DNA from: Polydactylus sextarius
Taxonomy: Eukaryota; Chordata; Actinopteri; Polynemidae
Assembly: GCA_016801845.1 (NCBI GenBank)
Contig: CM028906.1
Span: forward strand, 124,001 to 188,000
Length of the DNA stretch: 64,000 bases
Reading direction: 5' to 3'
How positions within the stretch are numbered: the stretch's first letter is position 1; each line of letters starts with the position of its first letter. The translations under genes and the position numbers were made by a program. The notes under the pieces are model-generated. The model saw nothing but the letters and a program-made list of their open reading frames with translations, had not been told where the DNA came from and did no database searches. Positions 62,901-63,957 of this stretch are shown here, in pieces.

Positions 62901-63957
62901 ATTTACGTAATATTGCAAAAATCAGAAACAGCCTGTCTAAAAAGGATGCTGAAAAGTTAATTCATGCATTTGTTACCTCTAGACTGGACTACTGTAACTC
63001 TTTACTATCAGGGTGTTGGAGTAACTCCATCAAAAACTTTCAGTTAATCCAGAATACTGCAGCACGAATACTGACAGTACCAAATGTACATGGGCCAGAC
63101 CTGGCCATTGAACAGGCCTGGTGGGTATGGCACCATGTAGTTCCTAGAGATCACATTTCTCCTGTATTAGCTGCCTTTTCATTAGCTTCCTGTAAAATCC
63201 AGAGTATAATTCAAAATCCTATAAAGCCCTTAATGATCAGGCTCCATCATATCTTAAGGAGCTCATAGTCCCTTATTATCCTAATAGATCACTTGGATCC
63301 CAAACTGCTGGTTTACTTGTGGTTCCTAGAGTTTCTAAGACCAGAACGGGAGGTAGAGCCTTCAGTTATCAGGCTCCTCTCTTATGGAACCAACTCCAGT
63401 TTATATATAACAATATATTACATATTACTAACACTCATCTGCCCCCCATTTGTCTTTCTCCCCCTCTCCTCCTCCTCTCCATCTCTTCTCTTTTTCCTCT
63501 GTGTTCATTTCACTCCAACCAGTCGAGGCAGACGAACATCCACTCTGAGTCTGGTTCTGCTGGAGGTTTCTTCCTGTTAAAAGGGAGTTTTTCCTCCACT
63601 GTCACCAAGCACTTGCTCATTGTGGAAGTATTGGACTTCTTGCTTTGGGATAAATTATTTATGATCTGGCACAATTTAACTAAAATTGAATTGAGTTGAG
63701 AAAAGCAGTCATTTCCTGTCCAAACAGGGACCACAATAAACCATGACATGCAGTCTACAGAGGAGTCATCAATGGACCCTGATCTCGTGTGACCTCTGAC
63801 CTTTGAATTCCAGACACTTCATGGAGATCTTGTTGATGTACATGGTGGCACACATATCGTACTTCCTGACTTTAGTATCGATACCCAGCTGAGTCACATG
63901 AAAGACCAGGAAAGGTGACTCTTTCTGGTTTCTGGGCTTCTTCAGGGTCAAGAGCAC
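10219..63957 (-). CDS. vps13c: VPS13C, C-terminal 2,308 residues in 48 exons (5' part outside window)
   Basis: VPS13C is a very long rod-like protein that moves phospholipids between membranes at contact sites (ER to late endosome/lysosome and lipid droplets in mammals). I joined 48 minus-strand exons, each bounded by an AG acceptor and GT donor with matching phase; total 6,927 bases, divisible by three, with no internal stop and a final TGA at 10219-10221. The known human protein is about 3,750 residues, so this is roughly the last 60 percent. Seen motifs: LGLDVLGNPFGLIRGLSEG, FFKGIGKGLVGVVARPTGG and IVTKPVEGAKKEGAAGF, all diagnostic of the VPS13 C-terminus. The paralogue is chosen from my recollection of the family: IGVRSLLGHTVGGAAG and AAESTEEV fit VPS13C, where VPS13A has a different ALVGGAVGG-type segment, and the tail is a VPS13C-like basic/Gln-rich one. 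Domains: groove repeats (residues 1-1110 of this fragment), adaptor-binding region (about 1111-1800), ATG2-like helices (about 1820-2179), PH-like domain (about 2180-2275). Nothing suggests a pseudogene. Confidence 0.95.
10960..11070 (+). mobile_element. LINE 3'-end fragment, left part of an interrupted repeat
   Basis: A short plus-strand frame (STFKSMLKPHLFTMAF) resembles LINE ORF2 C-termini and is followed by the 3' sequence ATTTTATTCATTCCATGTTT. The continuation of the same repeat appears at 13690-13745 and 16556-16790, and an uninterrupted copy at 17574-17880. Confidence 0.6.
11465..13500 (-). mobile_element. L1-clade LINE fragment (endonuclease plus partial reverse transcriptase)
   Basis: Read from about 13470 downward: an endonuclease start (TTKFISWNVKGANNLVKRQK), an endonuclease end (SAIFFDLDLPN), the linker frame 12757-12176, then RT motifs (SLDAEKAFDRVQWKHLF near 11690 and a degraded GTRQGC-LPPLLF near 11550). 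Stops are frequent. It is truncated at both ends and lies inside the last VPS13C intron. Confidence 0.8.
13690..13745 (+). repeat. Middle piece of the interrupted repeat (matches 17640-17695)
   Basis: GCCTCTGCTCCATACACATT and the following GGCATGTTTAGTATACTCAG match 17645-17690 almost exactly; continuity is broken here by the Rex1-like LINE that begins at 13746. Confidence 0.75.
13746..16555 (-). mobile_element. Rex1/CR1-like LINE, 5' end present, RT core deleted, split by a LINE-2
   Basis: Minus strand. The 5' end near 16550 reads into a frame from 16503 with an apurinic endonuclease (LANVRSLNNKMDELLLLN, LTETWLS, GKRRGGGICFFINKGWCTDV, LVGVYIPPQA, LGDFNRA). After the linker (NNNKPWFTAKLRMLRRAKEE) the sequence jumps at about 15240 straight to the C-terminal LKRTISTAERIIGVDLP, so the reverse transcriptase is missing. 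The 3' end is a GATTCTGATT repeat at 13746-13765. A LINE-2 copy sits in its 3' UTR. Confidence 0.82.
13985..14893 (+). mobile_element. LINE-2 copy inserted in the Rex1-like LINE
   Basis: Plus-strand C-terminal frame (LIVPYYPNRSLRSQTAGLLV to LKTFLYDKAYS, ending 14209), then the standard LINE-2 3' UTR with a GAATTGAATTGAATT tail at 14893. Sequence of the Rex1-like LINE continues on both sides, so this insertion is younger than its host. Confidence 0.85.
16556..16790 (+). repeat. Right piece of the interrupted repeat (matches 17690-17880)
   Basis: CAGAATCTCAGCTAAAAACT onward aligns with 17690-17880, including the shared TTTTTCCC-ACAG-TGGTCTT and TCATACGTC-TTC words. Confidence 0.75.
17027..17065. 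repeat. (CA)n microsatellite
   Basis: About 38 bases of uninterrupted AC alternation, preceded by an ATCGATAC-rich stretch (16970-17010). Confidence 0.95.
17080..17395 (-). repeat. Teleost dispersed repeat of the 'TGTGAGGACTGGCAAAATGTCC' type
   Basis: Contains repeated CCTAACCTAAA/CCCTAACC words and GTGAGGAC at 17290 next to a CA tract. Related copies lie at 61675-61920 and 62240-62370. The telomere-like words are part of this repeat, not a true telomeric array. Confidence 0.55.
17403..17483 (-). CDS. vps13c: VPS13C window exon 47 (residues 2249-2275)
   Basis: An 81-base symmetric exon encoding EQQKLKLLKQDEDAVRKIEL and KDSNTAQ. Donor is GTGTGTG at the edge of a CA run. Supported by frame and by the VRKI-LKD pattern at this place in VPS13C. 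Confidence 0.82.
17536..18027. repeat. 22-bp-period minisatellite split by a LINE 3'-end repeat
   Basis: Units of the form GGTTTATTTCAGGTTTGCCT-CT occur at 17536-17573 and again, about six imperfect units, at 17884-18027. Between them sits the uninterrupted copy of the repeat described at 13690/16556. The array stops about five bases before the splice donor of VPS13C window exon 46. Confidence 0.8.
18033..18156 (-). CDS. vps13c: VPS13C window exon 46, PH-like domain (residues 2207-2248)
   Basis: Encodes RVMCIKEIDFVGHFNKEWEC and NFYRPPSVTGSELRIYCK. The donor GTACCAAAA lies only a few bases from a 22-bp-period minisatellite. Confidence 0.92.
18248..18330 (-). CDS. vps13c: VPS13C window exon 45, start of PH-like domain (residues 2180-2206)
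   Basis: Encodes FRGHCIYRGHRKTNIIITN, the first strands of the PH-like domain. Acceptor TCACAG; donor GTGCAGA. Confidence 0.9.
18331..19849. other. VPS13C intron sequence, no repeat recognised
   Basis: AT-rich intron between window exons 44 and 45. No coding or RNA feature recognised. Confidence 0.5.
19850..20163. mobile_element. Tc1/mariner-superfamily (pogo-like) MITE
   Basis: The left end CAGTGATCCCTCGCCATATC and the right end, in reverse, CAGTGGTCCCTTGCTTATCA form terminal inverted repeats of the common CAGTGATCCCTCG type. The interior is about 300 bp and non-coding. A TA duplication is not clear. Confidence 0.7.
20505..20765. repeat. Dispersed fish repeat (CATCCATTCATTTTCTACC type)
   Basis: Starts with CATCCATTCATTTTCTACC and carries GAGGTCGGGGGTGGATGG and CACAGGGAGAACATGC, words common in dispersed fish repeats. 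No coding content; adjoins exon 44. Confidence 0.5.
20803..20917 (-). CDS. vps13c: VPS13C window exon 44 (residues 2141-2179)
   Basis: Encodes RAAESTEEVTKLRPVRLIKE and DGIIRPYDLTESQGFDLFQ, the conserved link between the ATG2-like region and the PH-like domain. Isolated between two large introns; phase agrees on both sides. Confidence 0.93.
20918..22129. other. VPS13C intron, nothing assigned
   Basis: No coding, RNA or clear transposon structure recognised. Sequence is AT-rich with short simple tracts. Confidence 0.45.
22130..22860 (+). repeat. Long dispersed repeat (GGGGCTGTGCTTCACAGCCC family)
   Basis: Carries repeated TTATTAGTGGGGCTGTGCTT and CAGCCCACTATTG units at 22175-22350 and a later block with GTGCTCACAGCCAC. 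Related sequence occurs, partly in reverse, at 35700-35860 and 39050-39330. No protein recognised. Confidence 0.6.
23174..23793 (+). mobile_element. LINE fragment inserted in the L1, flanked by a 24-bp direct repeat
   Basis: Frames at 23425-23740 match the endonuclease-RT linker of a Rex/CR1-type LINE (QSDHKLVLLSPQNVPAVQRQ, then LLNKKQVFRTGDRELRRVQH). The 24 bases 23150-23173 are repeated exactly at 23794-23817 on the other side, which looks like a target-site duplication. Confidence 0.7.
23935..24597. mobile_element. hAT-like MITE inside the L1
   Basis: Left end CAGTGGCGGCTGCTCGGGAA and right end, in reverse, CAGGGGCGATTGCTCTGAGA. The eight bases outside (CTGTACAT and CCATACAC) differ only by transitions, compatible with a decayed 8-bp duplication. 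L1 coding sequence resumes directly after it. Confidence 0.55.
25491..27226. other. VPS13C intron with undefined repeats
   Basis: Contains words such as GGGTTGCCATCCGTCC (about 25577) and AGGAATTCCCAAACTTCTG (25488) that resemble DNA-transposon ends, but I could not pair them. No gene seen. Confidence 0.4.
27227..27598 (+). mobile_element. hAT transposase-like fragment (ZBED5/GTF2IRD2-like), internally deleted
   Basis: A 123-codon frame begins MENWLKSGK and, after an acidic low-complexity stretch, contains AMTGKQTGRIAHIRKVCASI, LHCSVHREALATKNMP and VLNDAVKLVNFIKACLLNAR. The second half matches the domesticated-looking hAT transposases known as ZBED5/GTF2IRD2-like. The zinc finger and most of the catalytic domain are absent, so it is not a working transposase; I see no intron or conserved gene context that would make it a host gene. 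Confidence 0.65.
27599..27944. other. VPS13C intron, possible MITE piece
   Basis: A GGAACCTTTAGGGGCTGAAA word near 27668 and short reverse matches suggest a small DNA element; ends not resolved. Confidence 0.35.
27945..28109. repeat. Tandem GAGGTGCTCGGGCCCTAATAAT repeat, about three 60-bp units
   Basis: Each unit contains GGTGCTCGGGCCCTAATAAT, AAGAATCTGAGCA and AATAGGGTCCTTGCACC. The same unit recurs at 39557-39642 and 55559-55682. It directly abuts the Rex1-like LINE at 28110. Confidence 0.85.
28110..29711 (+). mobile_element. Rex1/CR1-like LINE, 5'-truncated and internally deleted
   Basis: Plus-strand frame 28201-29346 begins in the endonuclease (LVGVYIPPQACVSKALQHLA, LGDFNRA), then skips to the late RT (LLKFADDTTVIGLIQDGDES, NNLELNMLKTVELTVDF, RFLGSIISQDLKW) and the C-terminus. 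The first half of the RT is missing. The 3' UTR follows and ends in three GATTCT units at 29693-29711. Close relative of the 13.7-16.6 kb copy, with a different deletion. Confidence 0.85.
29712..31164. other. VPS13C intron, nothing assigned
   Basis: AT-rich sequence with several homopolymer runs. No frame with recognisable similarity. Confidence 0.45.
31165..32715. repeat. 1.5 kb dispersed repeat with three internal tandem units
   Basis: Starts near GGTGGCCAAGCTGTGAAGCA and ends near CTTGGCCACCTCATAGCTGC, so the ends share GGTGGCCAAGC in inverted orientation. Three related blocks (about 31655-31890, 32105-32330 and 32385-32610) each contain CAATCAAAATCAGCGGC or a variant, CAAACAGGAAG, and GTCATTTGGCC-CTAGG-GACGCTATAAT. 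A reverse copy of one block is at 38800-39000. No convincing protein. Confidence 0.75.
32716..33845. other. VPS13C intron, nothing assigned
   Basis: Single-copy-looking AT-rich sequence leading to exon 43. No feature recognised. Confidence 0.45.
33846..33969 (-). CDS. vps13c: VPS13C window exon 43 (residues 2100-2140)
   Basis: Encodes AKKEGAAGFFKGIGKGLVGV and VARPTGGIVDMASSTFQGIQ. Followed by the 12.9 kb intron. Confidence 0.97.
34314..34359 (-). CDS. vps13c: VPS13C window exon 42, 46-base micro-exon (residues 2085-2099)
   Basis: Encodes GVVGGVTGIVTKPVE plus one base of Gly. Located by the CTCTGCAG acceptor and GTGAGTGAC donor; phase 0 in and 1 out. Too short for most ORF scans. Confidence 0.93.
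34441..34604 (-). CDS. vps13c: VPS13C window exon 41 (residues 2030-2084)
   Basis: Encodes GMVSRITGSMGKGLAAITMD, KEYQQKRREEMNRPPKDF and GGKGFLK. The open frame runs past the donor into the intron. Confidence 0.95.
34605..35079. other. VPS13C intron with an imperfect palindrome
   Basis: ACTGCATTGTAAATACCGTA at 34811 is followed at once by its near reverse complement (CGTATTTACAACGCAGT, ending 34850). Nothing else recognised. Confidence 0.5.
35080..35410 (+). mobile_element. Rex1/CR1-like LINE reverse transcriptase fragment
   Basis: Plus-strand frames show STEDAIVTALHIALCHLEQQ, then DETTVGGLISGGDEVNYSNE and NNLTLNNAKTKEIITD, the RT palm and following block with the middle lost. Short and full of lesions. 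Confidence 0.7.
35411..36299. repeat. VPS13C intron with a TGCTA-rich tandem tract and a dispersed repeat
   Basis: 35420-35505 has loose repeats of GATGCTAGGATACTACA type. 35700-35860 contains a reverse-oriented relative of the 22.5 kb repeat (GTGGCTGTGAGCACCGTG). Confidence 0.5.
36300..36705 (+). mobile_element. LINE with only its 5' and 3' ends
   Basis: The 5' part encodes TMGNVRSVPIRSRTLGADQR and REYLLGEQ, the start of a LINE endonuclease, and jumps at about 36550 to a 3' end with CCCCTTGCGGGACAAATAAA and TTCTGTTCTATTC. The whole ORF interior is missing. Confidence 0.6.
36706..38044. other. VPS13C intron, mostly unassigned
   Basis: A short CA/TA microsatellite lies at about 37446-37480, and GACAATAAATTCTGATTGACA at 37563 resembles a LINE 3' tail. 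No gene seen. Confidence 0.45.
38045..38685 (+). mobile_element. LINE-2 copy, RT portion
   Basis: Plus-strand frames give LLKKSTLDPGDLANYRPISN, GLRAHHSTETALVKVANDLL and GVPQGSVLGPILFILYMLPL, then FHCYADDT at about 38590. It stops abruptly at about 38685 where a different repeat begins. Confidence 0.85.
38686..39645. repeat. Composite repeat joining three families
   Basis: Begins with GCTTGGGCCCGTAAACCCTG and TTGTGGTTTTAATT, the same module as the hairpin at 52889. It continues with a reverse copy of a block from 31.7-32.6 kb, then a 22 kb-type block with GAGGTGCTTCGCACAGCCCA, and ends in two GGTGCTCGGGCCCTAATAAT units at 39557-39642. A 50-base block (GTGGCCTACGCAGTAGTGCT) is duplicated at 39462 and 39519. 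Confidence 0.65.
39646..41527. other. VPS13C intron, nothing assigned
   Basis: 40055-40140 and 40370-40410 share a reverse-oriented word (CAGATGTGCATC and GATGCACATCTG with flanks), so a small inverted repeat may span this stretch. No gene or known element recognised. Confidence 0.4.
41528..41603 (-). CDS. vps13c: VPS13C window exon 40 (residues 2005-2029)
   Basis: Encodes GAVQGPEEFAEGFVIGVRSL and LGHTVG. This is the segment that best separates VPS13C from VPS13A in my recollection. Followed by a 6.8 kb intron. Confidence 0.95.
41760..41900 (-). repeat. tRNA-derived SINE head, copy 1
   Basis: On the minus strand TGCCTGGATAGCTGCGTGGTTA resembles a Pol III A box and GGTTTGAATCCC a B box about 50 bases later. 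It is closely related to the segment at 47895-48004. Mutated at pairing positions, so not a functional tRNA gene. Confidence 0.6.
41989..42102 (-). CDS. vps13c: VPS13C window exon 39 (residues 1967-2004)
   Basis: Encodes FLKQMYVLVLGLDVLGNPFG and LIRGLSEGVEAFFYEPFQ, the most recognisable VPS13 block. Confidence 0.97.
42617..42698 (-). CDS. vps13c: VPS13C window exon 38 (residues 1939-1966)
   Basis: Encodes LAFFEVKYQFYRREKLMWTV and AGHYTEQ. Confidence 0.94.
42831..42961 (-). CDS. vps13c: VPS13C window exon 37 (residues 1896-1938)
   Basis: Encodes LHLSLSLGSSGDD and SLNLLLKSIGATLTDVDDII, a VPS13 C-terminal signature. Confidence 0.95.
43268..43381 (-). CDS. vps13c: VPS13C window exon 36 (residues 1858-1895)
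   Basis: Encodes ERDLQLLQAELMEVSLTDKS and GLSFFEHFHISPIK. Symmetric phase 0; 79-base intron upstream. Confidence 0.94.
43461..43572 (-). CDS. vps13c: VPS13C window exon 35 (residues 1820-1857)
   Basis: Encodes YFMALVQEMAVKLDQGFLGA and ILALFTP, the start of the ATG2-like C-terminal region. Confidence 0.94.
43690..44420 (-). mobile_element. LINE-2-like reverse transcriptase fragment
   Basis: Minus-strand frames include KLDPIPTTLVKTF and CGVVPWVCSHANLKKA (from about 44380), a LDPDDPNNYCPISSLPF-type block (about 44240-44190), FDTVSHTIL and HGGPQGSVPLFTIYMLPLGQ (about 43920-43850). Many stops. Lies in the intron between window exons 34 and 35. Confidence 0.7.
44421..45175. other. VPS13C intron, possible LINE tail
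   Basis: Contains a T-rich run with ATTATTATTTTATTATAATT at about 44885-44920. No coding feature recognised. Confidence 0.4.
45176..45245 (-). CDS. vps13c: VPS13C window exon 34 (residues 1797-1819)
   Basis: A 70-base exon encoding EPKPFMDVSIITRFNQHSN and MQFK; donor GTGAGTAAG. Followed by a 1.6 kb intron with a LINE relic. Confidence 0.92.
45482..45563 (-). CDS. vps13c: VPS13C window exon 33 (residues 1770-1796)
   Basis: Encodes VDNQLPSAIFPIVFHPVPPP, a near-invariant VPS13A/C motif. Confidence 0.94.
45661..45801 (-). CDS. vps13c: VPS13C window exon 32 (residues 1723-1769)
   Basis: Encodes RRNFLPGIQVEFKQSLHQRS and LRAQLHWLQ. Symmetric phase 0. Confidence 0.94.
45887..46031 (-). CDS. vps13c: VPS13C window exon 31 (residues 1674-1722)
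   Basis: Encodes SGVVWEMKPRNRWKPFSQKN and a Lys/Gln-rich segment (LLEKTYQNQL). Confidence 0.93.
46209..46444 (-). CDS. vps13c: VPS13C window exon 30 (residues 1596-1673)
   Basis: Encodes VHWVSFLDGRQRVLLFTEDV and LQNLGLSLINNTNRQEIAYI, a VPS13 family signature. Confidence 0.94.
46517..46643 (-). CDS. vps13c: VPS13C window exon 29 (residues 1553-1595)
   Basis: Encodes ELQPGQARRFAWDDPTGVRI, the typical blade motif of the adaptor-binding region. Confidence 0.92.
46644..47176. other. VPS13C intron with a (TG)n microsatellite
   Basis: About 24 bases of TG at 47141-47165, only 12 bases from the exon 28 boundary. The rest is unassigned. Confidence 0.7.
47177..47310 (-). CDS. vps13c: VPS13C window exon 28 (residues 1509-1552)
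   Basis: Encodes CGGIIVDVNISDHSTVISF and APALLLNHTPWVTISYRQR. A TG microsatellite begins just inside the downstream intron. Confidence 0.93.
47389..47514 (-). CDS. vps13c: VPS13C window exon 27 (residues 1467-1508)
   Basis: Starts CLPLWPESNLGKLCVRVVG after a GTGGTAG acceptor. The intron before it contains the 687-bp hAT MITE. Confidence 0.92.
47581..48267. mobile_element. 687-bp hAT-type MITE with 8-bp target duplication
   Basis: The left end TAGGGATGGATTGGATCC and the right end, in reverse, TAGGGATGTGCTAAATCC are terminal inverted repeats. CTGGAACC at 47573-47580 and CTGGAAAC at 48268-48275 are a 7-of-8 matching target duplication, as expected for hAT. The interior has more sub-terminal inverted sequence (CCAAATACCAAATCC against reversed CGAATCCTGGATT) and a tRNA-like segment at 47895-48004. 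Confidence 0.8.
47895..48004 (-). repeat. tRNA-derived SINE head, copy 2, inside the hAT MITE
   Basis: Minus strand: GCCTGGATGGCTGAGTGGCT looks like an A box region and AGTTCAAGTCCC like a B box. It shares CAACTG-TTGCC-GTT and GTGGCTAAGGCACxCCACGTT features with 41760-41900. Not scored as a tRNA gene because the acceptor stem does not pair convincingly. Confidence 0.6.
48498..48650 (-). CDS. vps13c: VPS13C window exon 26 (residues 1416-1466)
   Basis: Encodes VGVSIQMSSFNLTRIVTMSP and NKSSYELEVGEV of the adaptor-binding region. Confidence 0.93.
48651..49023. other. VPS13C intron, nothing assigned
   Basis: 373-base intron between window exons 25 and 26 with no recognisable element. Confidence 0.6.
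49024..49128 (-). CDS. vps13c: VPS13C window exon 25 (residues 1381-1415)
   Basis: Encodes SWSDGFSLDTIGSYGCVRCP then ANNMDFL, strongly conserved in VPS13 proteins. Symmetric phase 0. Confidence 0.93.
49252..49641 (-). CDS. vps13c: VPS13C window exon 24 (residues 1251-1380)
   Basis: The largest exon here (390 bases, symmetric). Contains LFSPYWIINKTSRVLQYRTE and HPADYRDIILFSFRKKMLFS, core motifs of the SHR-BD domain. Confidence 0.95.
49850..50066. repeat. Palindromic minisatellite of TTGATGCTACA / TGTAGCATCAA units
   Basis: GATGCTACA-type words occur on both strands with TGATGAA spacers. At 49967-49990 TTGATGCTACA is followed after seven bases by its exact reverse complement. The preceding tract (49858-49920) is a looser GATATGATGC repeat. 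Confidence 0.8.
50067..50703. other. VPS13C intron, nothing assigned
   Basis: Includes GCCGACGGCC at 50070 directly after the palindromic tract. No coding or repeat structure recognised. Confidence 0.45.
50704..51001 (-). CDS. vps13c: VPS13C window exon 23 (residues 1151-1250)
   Basis: Encodes CQLFVRPAGHLEGHYSPSST, EVRSLLQCPATDSSLLPLMV and AYIIHLHPVATLRNLLPYTI of the SHR-BD/adaptor-binding region. Confidence 0.93.
51325..51446 (-). CDS. vps13c: VPS13C window exon 22 (residues 1111-1150)
   Basis: Encodes IQNHFMVPFTILKYCP and EKEFHVSLETYR. First exon after the 4.3 kb intron; the protein join SPLQ-IQNHF is typical of the family. Confidence 0.92.
51531..52751. mobile_element. 1.2 kb terminal-inverted-repeat element (hAT-like ends)
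   Basis: The left end AGGGCTGTAATC and the right end, in reverse, AGGGCAGTAATC match at 11 of 12 bases. It splits another repeat: TTATTTATATAGCACATTTT to GACTAAAGTACTGT on the left and GACCAAAGTGCTGT onward on the right. The interior is AT-rich with no recognisable transposase. Confidence 0.65.
52889..52976. repeat. 88-bp hairpin element, 28-base arms
   Basis: Positions 52889-52916 (TAATTAAAACCGCAAGCGGT...) and 52949-52976 are reverse complements at 26 of 28 positions, around a 32-base loop with GGATGTTCAGG. A half copy of the same module begins the composite repeat at 38700. Confidence 0.9.
52977..53000. repeat. (TA)n microsatellite left of the Tc1 element
   Basis: TA alternation between the hairpin element and the Tc1 end; TA is the Tc1 target. 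Confidence 0.9.
53001..53938 (+). mobile_element. Tc1-like transposon, transposase broken and missing its 3' catalytic part
   Basis: The ends CACTCACCGGCCACTTTATT and, in reverse, CACTCACTGACCACTTTATT are terminal inverted repeats. From an ATG at 53148 the frame has an early TGA, then helix-turn-helix sequence (SRTTISRVYREWAEKEKT) and the start of the DDE domain. A one-base frameshift at about 53550 leads into WSDESRFLLRHLDGRVRIWP and QQDNAPCHKARI. After that it jumps to SEGKRGSNPVL and the terminal repeat, so the third catalytic acid is lost. Target flanks are TA-rich. Confidence 0.92.
53939..53986. repeat. (TA)n microsatellite right of the Tc1 element
   Basis: About 46 bases of uninterrupted TA. 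Confidence 0.95.
53987..54303 (+). mobile_element. LINE-2 3' UTR fragment
   Basis: Starts in the pyrimidine-rich part and contains CAGCCAGTCGAGGCAGAT, GATGGAGGTTTCTTCCTCTT and GCGCTATATAAATAAAA, as in the UTRs of the other LINE-2 copies. No ORF remains. Confidence 0.85.
54304..54849. other. VPS13C intron, nothing assigned
   Basis: Includes a short TG run at 54779-54792. No other feature. Confidence 0.5.
54850..55690. repeat. Dispersed repeat with two internal units, ending in GGTGCTCGGGCCC units
   Basis: Two related blocks, each with CGCAAACAAACGC-AATA and CTCACTTCCTGTTGG-CGTGG (about 55015-55060 and 55330-55380), followed by two GGTGCTCGGGCCCTAATAAT units at 55559-55682. No protein. Confidence 0.65.
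55777..55937 (-). CDS. vps13c: VPS13C window exon 21 (residues 1057-1110)
   Basis: Encodes KPGRCLYNIRGP and LLQIDAAEGNKVITIRSPLQ. Followed by a 4.3 kb transposon-filled intron. Confidence 0.92.
56016..56280 (-). CDS. vps13c: VPS13C window exon 20 (residues 969-1056)
   Basis: Encodes FSEGTASTFDLSLQEKAPLT, NSLGIPLILHHSTNL and ERQESCLFSLSI. Marks the end of the groove repeats and the start of the adaptor-binding region. Confidence 0.92.
56444..56599 (-). CDS. vps13c: VPS13C window exon 19 (residues 917-968)
   Basis: Encodes DDFIVLPEPRTAVNIC and MNITISNCSLNVFQNLAK. Symmetric phase 0. Confidence 0.9.
56747..56836 (-). CDS. vps13c: VPS13C window exon 18 (residues 887-916)
   Basis: Encodes VNYFNEIQAVWEPLIERVDG, a VPS13 hallmark. 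The GTAAAA donor after LDLD is weak but is the only one in phase with exon 19. Confidence 0.88.
56960..57091 (-). CDS. vps13c: VPS13C window exon 17 (residues 843-886)
   Basis: Encodes VTLESGLGHRTVPLLLAESS, one of the most conserved VPS13 blocks. Confidence 0.94.
57175..57408 (-). CDS. vps13c: VPS13C window exon 16 (residues 765-842)
   Basis: A 234-base symmetric exon starting ISPFILNTVKTITAAM and holding YWFLGVDQAAEVTESF, a VPS13 signature. Confidence 0.93.
57527..57619 (-). CDS. vps13c: VPS13C window exon 15 (residues 734-764)
   Basis: A 93-base symmetric exon encoding VLRPCSVALETKT and VEEVIVK; the Cys-Ser-Val core and the phase match the family. Confidence 0.88.
57620..58105. other. VPS13C intron with a short TACTGTATA tandem
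   Basis: 58008-58035 carries three TACTGTATA-like units. Otherwise unassigned. Confidence 0.5.
58106..58332 (-). CDS. vps13c: VPS13C window exon 14 (residues 658-733)
   Basis: Encodes VVVDPEVVFVASLMKADAPA and RELKVLACPF, conserved between VPS13A and C. Confidence 0.93.
58476..58729 (-). CDS. vps13c: VPS13C window exon 13 (residues 573-657)
   Basis: Encodes MIDVTYRQSSGDREVVVVLQ, LYLCTSVEFLMAVTDFFLQA, then a low-conservation Pro/Ala/Ser linker. Acceptor GCTGCAG; donor GTAAGAAC. Confidence 0.92.
58844..59004 (-). CDS. vps13c: VPS13C window exon 12 (residues 520-572)
   Basis: Encodes LRLGEFTLHLLKTSG and LMACTLDDLRTGMERVTSR, a strongly conserved VPS13 segment. Ends two bases into the Arg codon. 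Confidence 0.92.
59106..59224 (-). CDS. vps13c: VPS13C window exon 11 (residues 480-519)
   Basis: Encodes an acidic stretch (SSEDEGDEA) then SVKFNFNTEALGLVLYSSDA, another groove strand set. Phase 0 at the GTCAGGG donor. Confidence 0.9.
59297..59438 (-). CDS. vps13c: VPS13C window exon 10 (residues 433-479)
   Basis: Encodes MELSQDDLRMLLRILMENL then a poorly conserved Ser/Gly linker. Ends one base into a Gly codon. Confidence 0.9.
59439..59997. other. VPS13C intron with CT-rich tract
   Basis: 59910-59997 is C/T-rich and open on the minus strand next to exon 9 (acidic Glu-rich translation), but splicing to exon 10 excludes it. No element recognised. Confidence 0.5.
59998..60139 (-). CDS. vps13c: VPS13C window exon 9 (residues 385-432)
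   Basis: Encodes SELLKPINLHLKIKRNLAAS followed by WYKK, a VPS13 groove motif. The donor is GTAGGAGG after DLKPMK; the open frame continues into the intron but exon 10 joins cleanly here. Confidence 0.88.
60301..60605 (-). CDS. vps13c: VPS13C window exon 8 (residues 284-384)
   Basis: Start set at the acceptor CATCAG before AATTTTACT because this keeps phase 0 with exon 7 and gives MSLLNFTSHFQMAKEAL; a nearer TAG acceptor breaks the frame. Encodes SFRLSMDIKLKAPLIIIPES and a conserved VDxCPLPAVIDxM segment. Confidence 0.92.
60852..61019 (-). CDS. vps13c: VPS13C window exon 7 (residues 228-283)
   Basis: A 168-base symmetric exon with VDDEVFSFNVSL, YADMSKTDG and VGCIQVVYLHKFVMSLL, conserved VPS13 groove-repeat motifs. 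Confidence 0.92.
61312..61415 (-). CDS. vps13c: VPS13C window exon 6 (residues 193-227)
   Basis: Follows an 81-base intron. Encodes ARLRDFIVLNVDPKTIHKK and ends in phase 0 at GTCAGTC. Confidence 0.9.
61497..61616 (-). CDS. vps13c: VPS13C window exon 5 (residues 153-192)
   Basis: Phase 1 in and out. Encodes VTLGAFNILVCDQACNMANI, a beta-strand unit of the groove repeat. Confidence 0.9.
61675..61951 (-). repeat. Teleost dispersed repeat plus (GT)n, copy flanking exon 4 on its 3' side
   Basis: Contains TTTGTGGGGACTTACATCTG, TTAGGTTAGGGTTAG-like words and AATGCAAGTCAATGAAATGTCC, then about 30 bases of GT at 61922-61951. Confidence 0.65.
61971..62130 (-). CDS. vps13c: VPS13C window exon 4 (residues 100-152)
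   Basis: Encodes VTFTSLDVVLHTEALLSAID and a Glu/Lys linker. The donor is chosen as GTGCGTGC after a single T because only that phase joins to exon 5. Copies of one repeat sit in both flanking introns. Confidence 0.85.
62240..62375 (-). repeat. Second copy of the same repeat on the 5' side of exon 4
   Basis: GGTTTAGATAAAGGTTAGACAAGTCG onward matches 61803-61918 closely, with the shared AATGCAAGTCAATGAAATGTCC block, in direct orientation. Confidence 0.7.
62383..62442 (-). CDS. vps13c: VPS13C window exon 3 (residues 80-99)
   Basis: A 60-base symmetric exon (phase 0 to 0) encoding ADRLGPNFSTTYKNTEQMIN, with a CATCAG acceptor and GTGAGAC donor. Confidence 0.9.
62531..62610 (-). CDS. vps13c: VPS13C window exon 2 (residues 53-79)
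   Basis: Starts by completing the Asp codon split from the previous exon (EFKDSSGEPLCLISS) and ends in phase 0 at a GTAAGGA donor. The 1.2 kb intron before it holds a LINE-2 copy. Confidence 0.9.
62650..63700 (+). mobile_element. LINE-2 copy, ORF2 3' part plus 3' UTR
   Basis: Plus-strand frames: LLNSDKTEVIIIGPKHLK (about 62690), FHLRNIAKIRNSLSKKDAEK and FVTSRLDYCNSLLSGC (to about 63030), DHISPVLAA, then LIVPYYPNRSLGSQTAGLLV. The UTR ends near 63700 with TAAAATTGAATTGAG. It has frameshifts and a small insertion near 63090. Confidence 0.88.
63801..63957 (-). CDS. vps13c: VPS13C window exon 1 (residues 1-52)
   Basis: Enters in phase 0 after a CCTCCAG acceptor and ends one base into a codon before GTCAGAGG. 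Encodes groove-repeat sequence with KYDMCATMYINKISMKCLEF, typical of the VPS13 'middle repeat'. The preceding exon is beyond 64000. Confidence 0.9.
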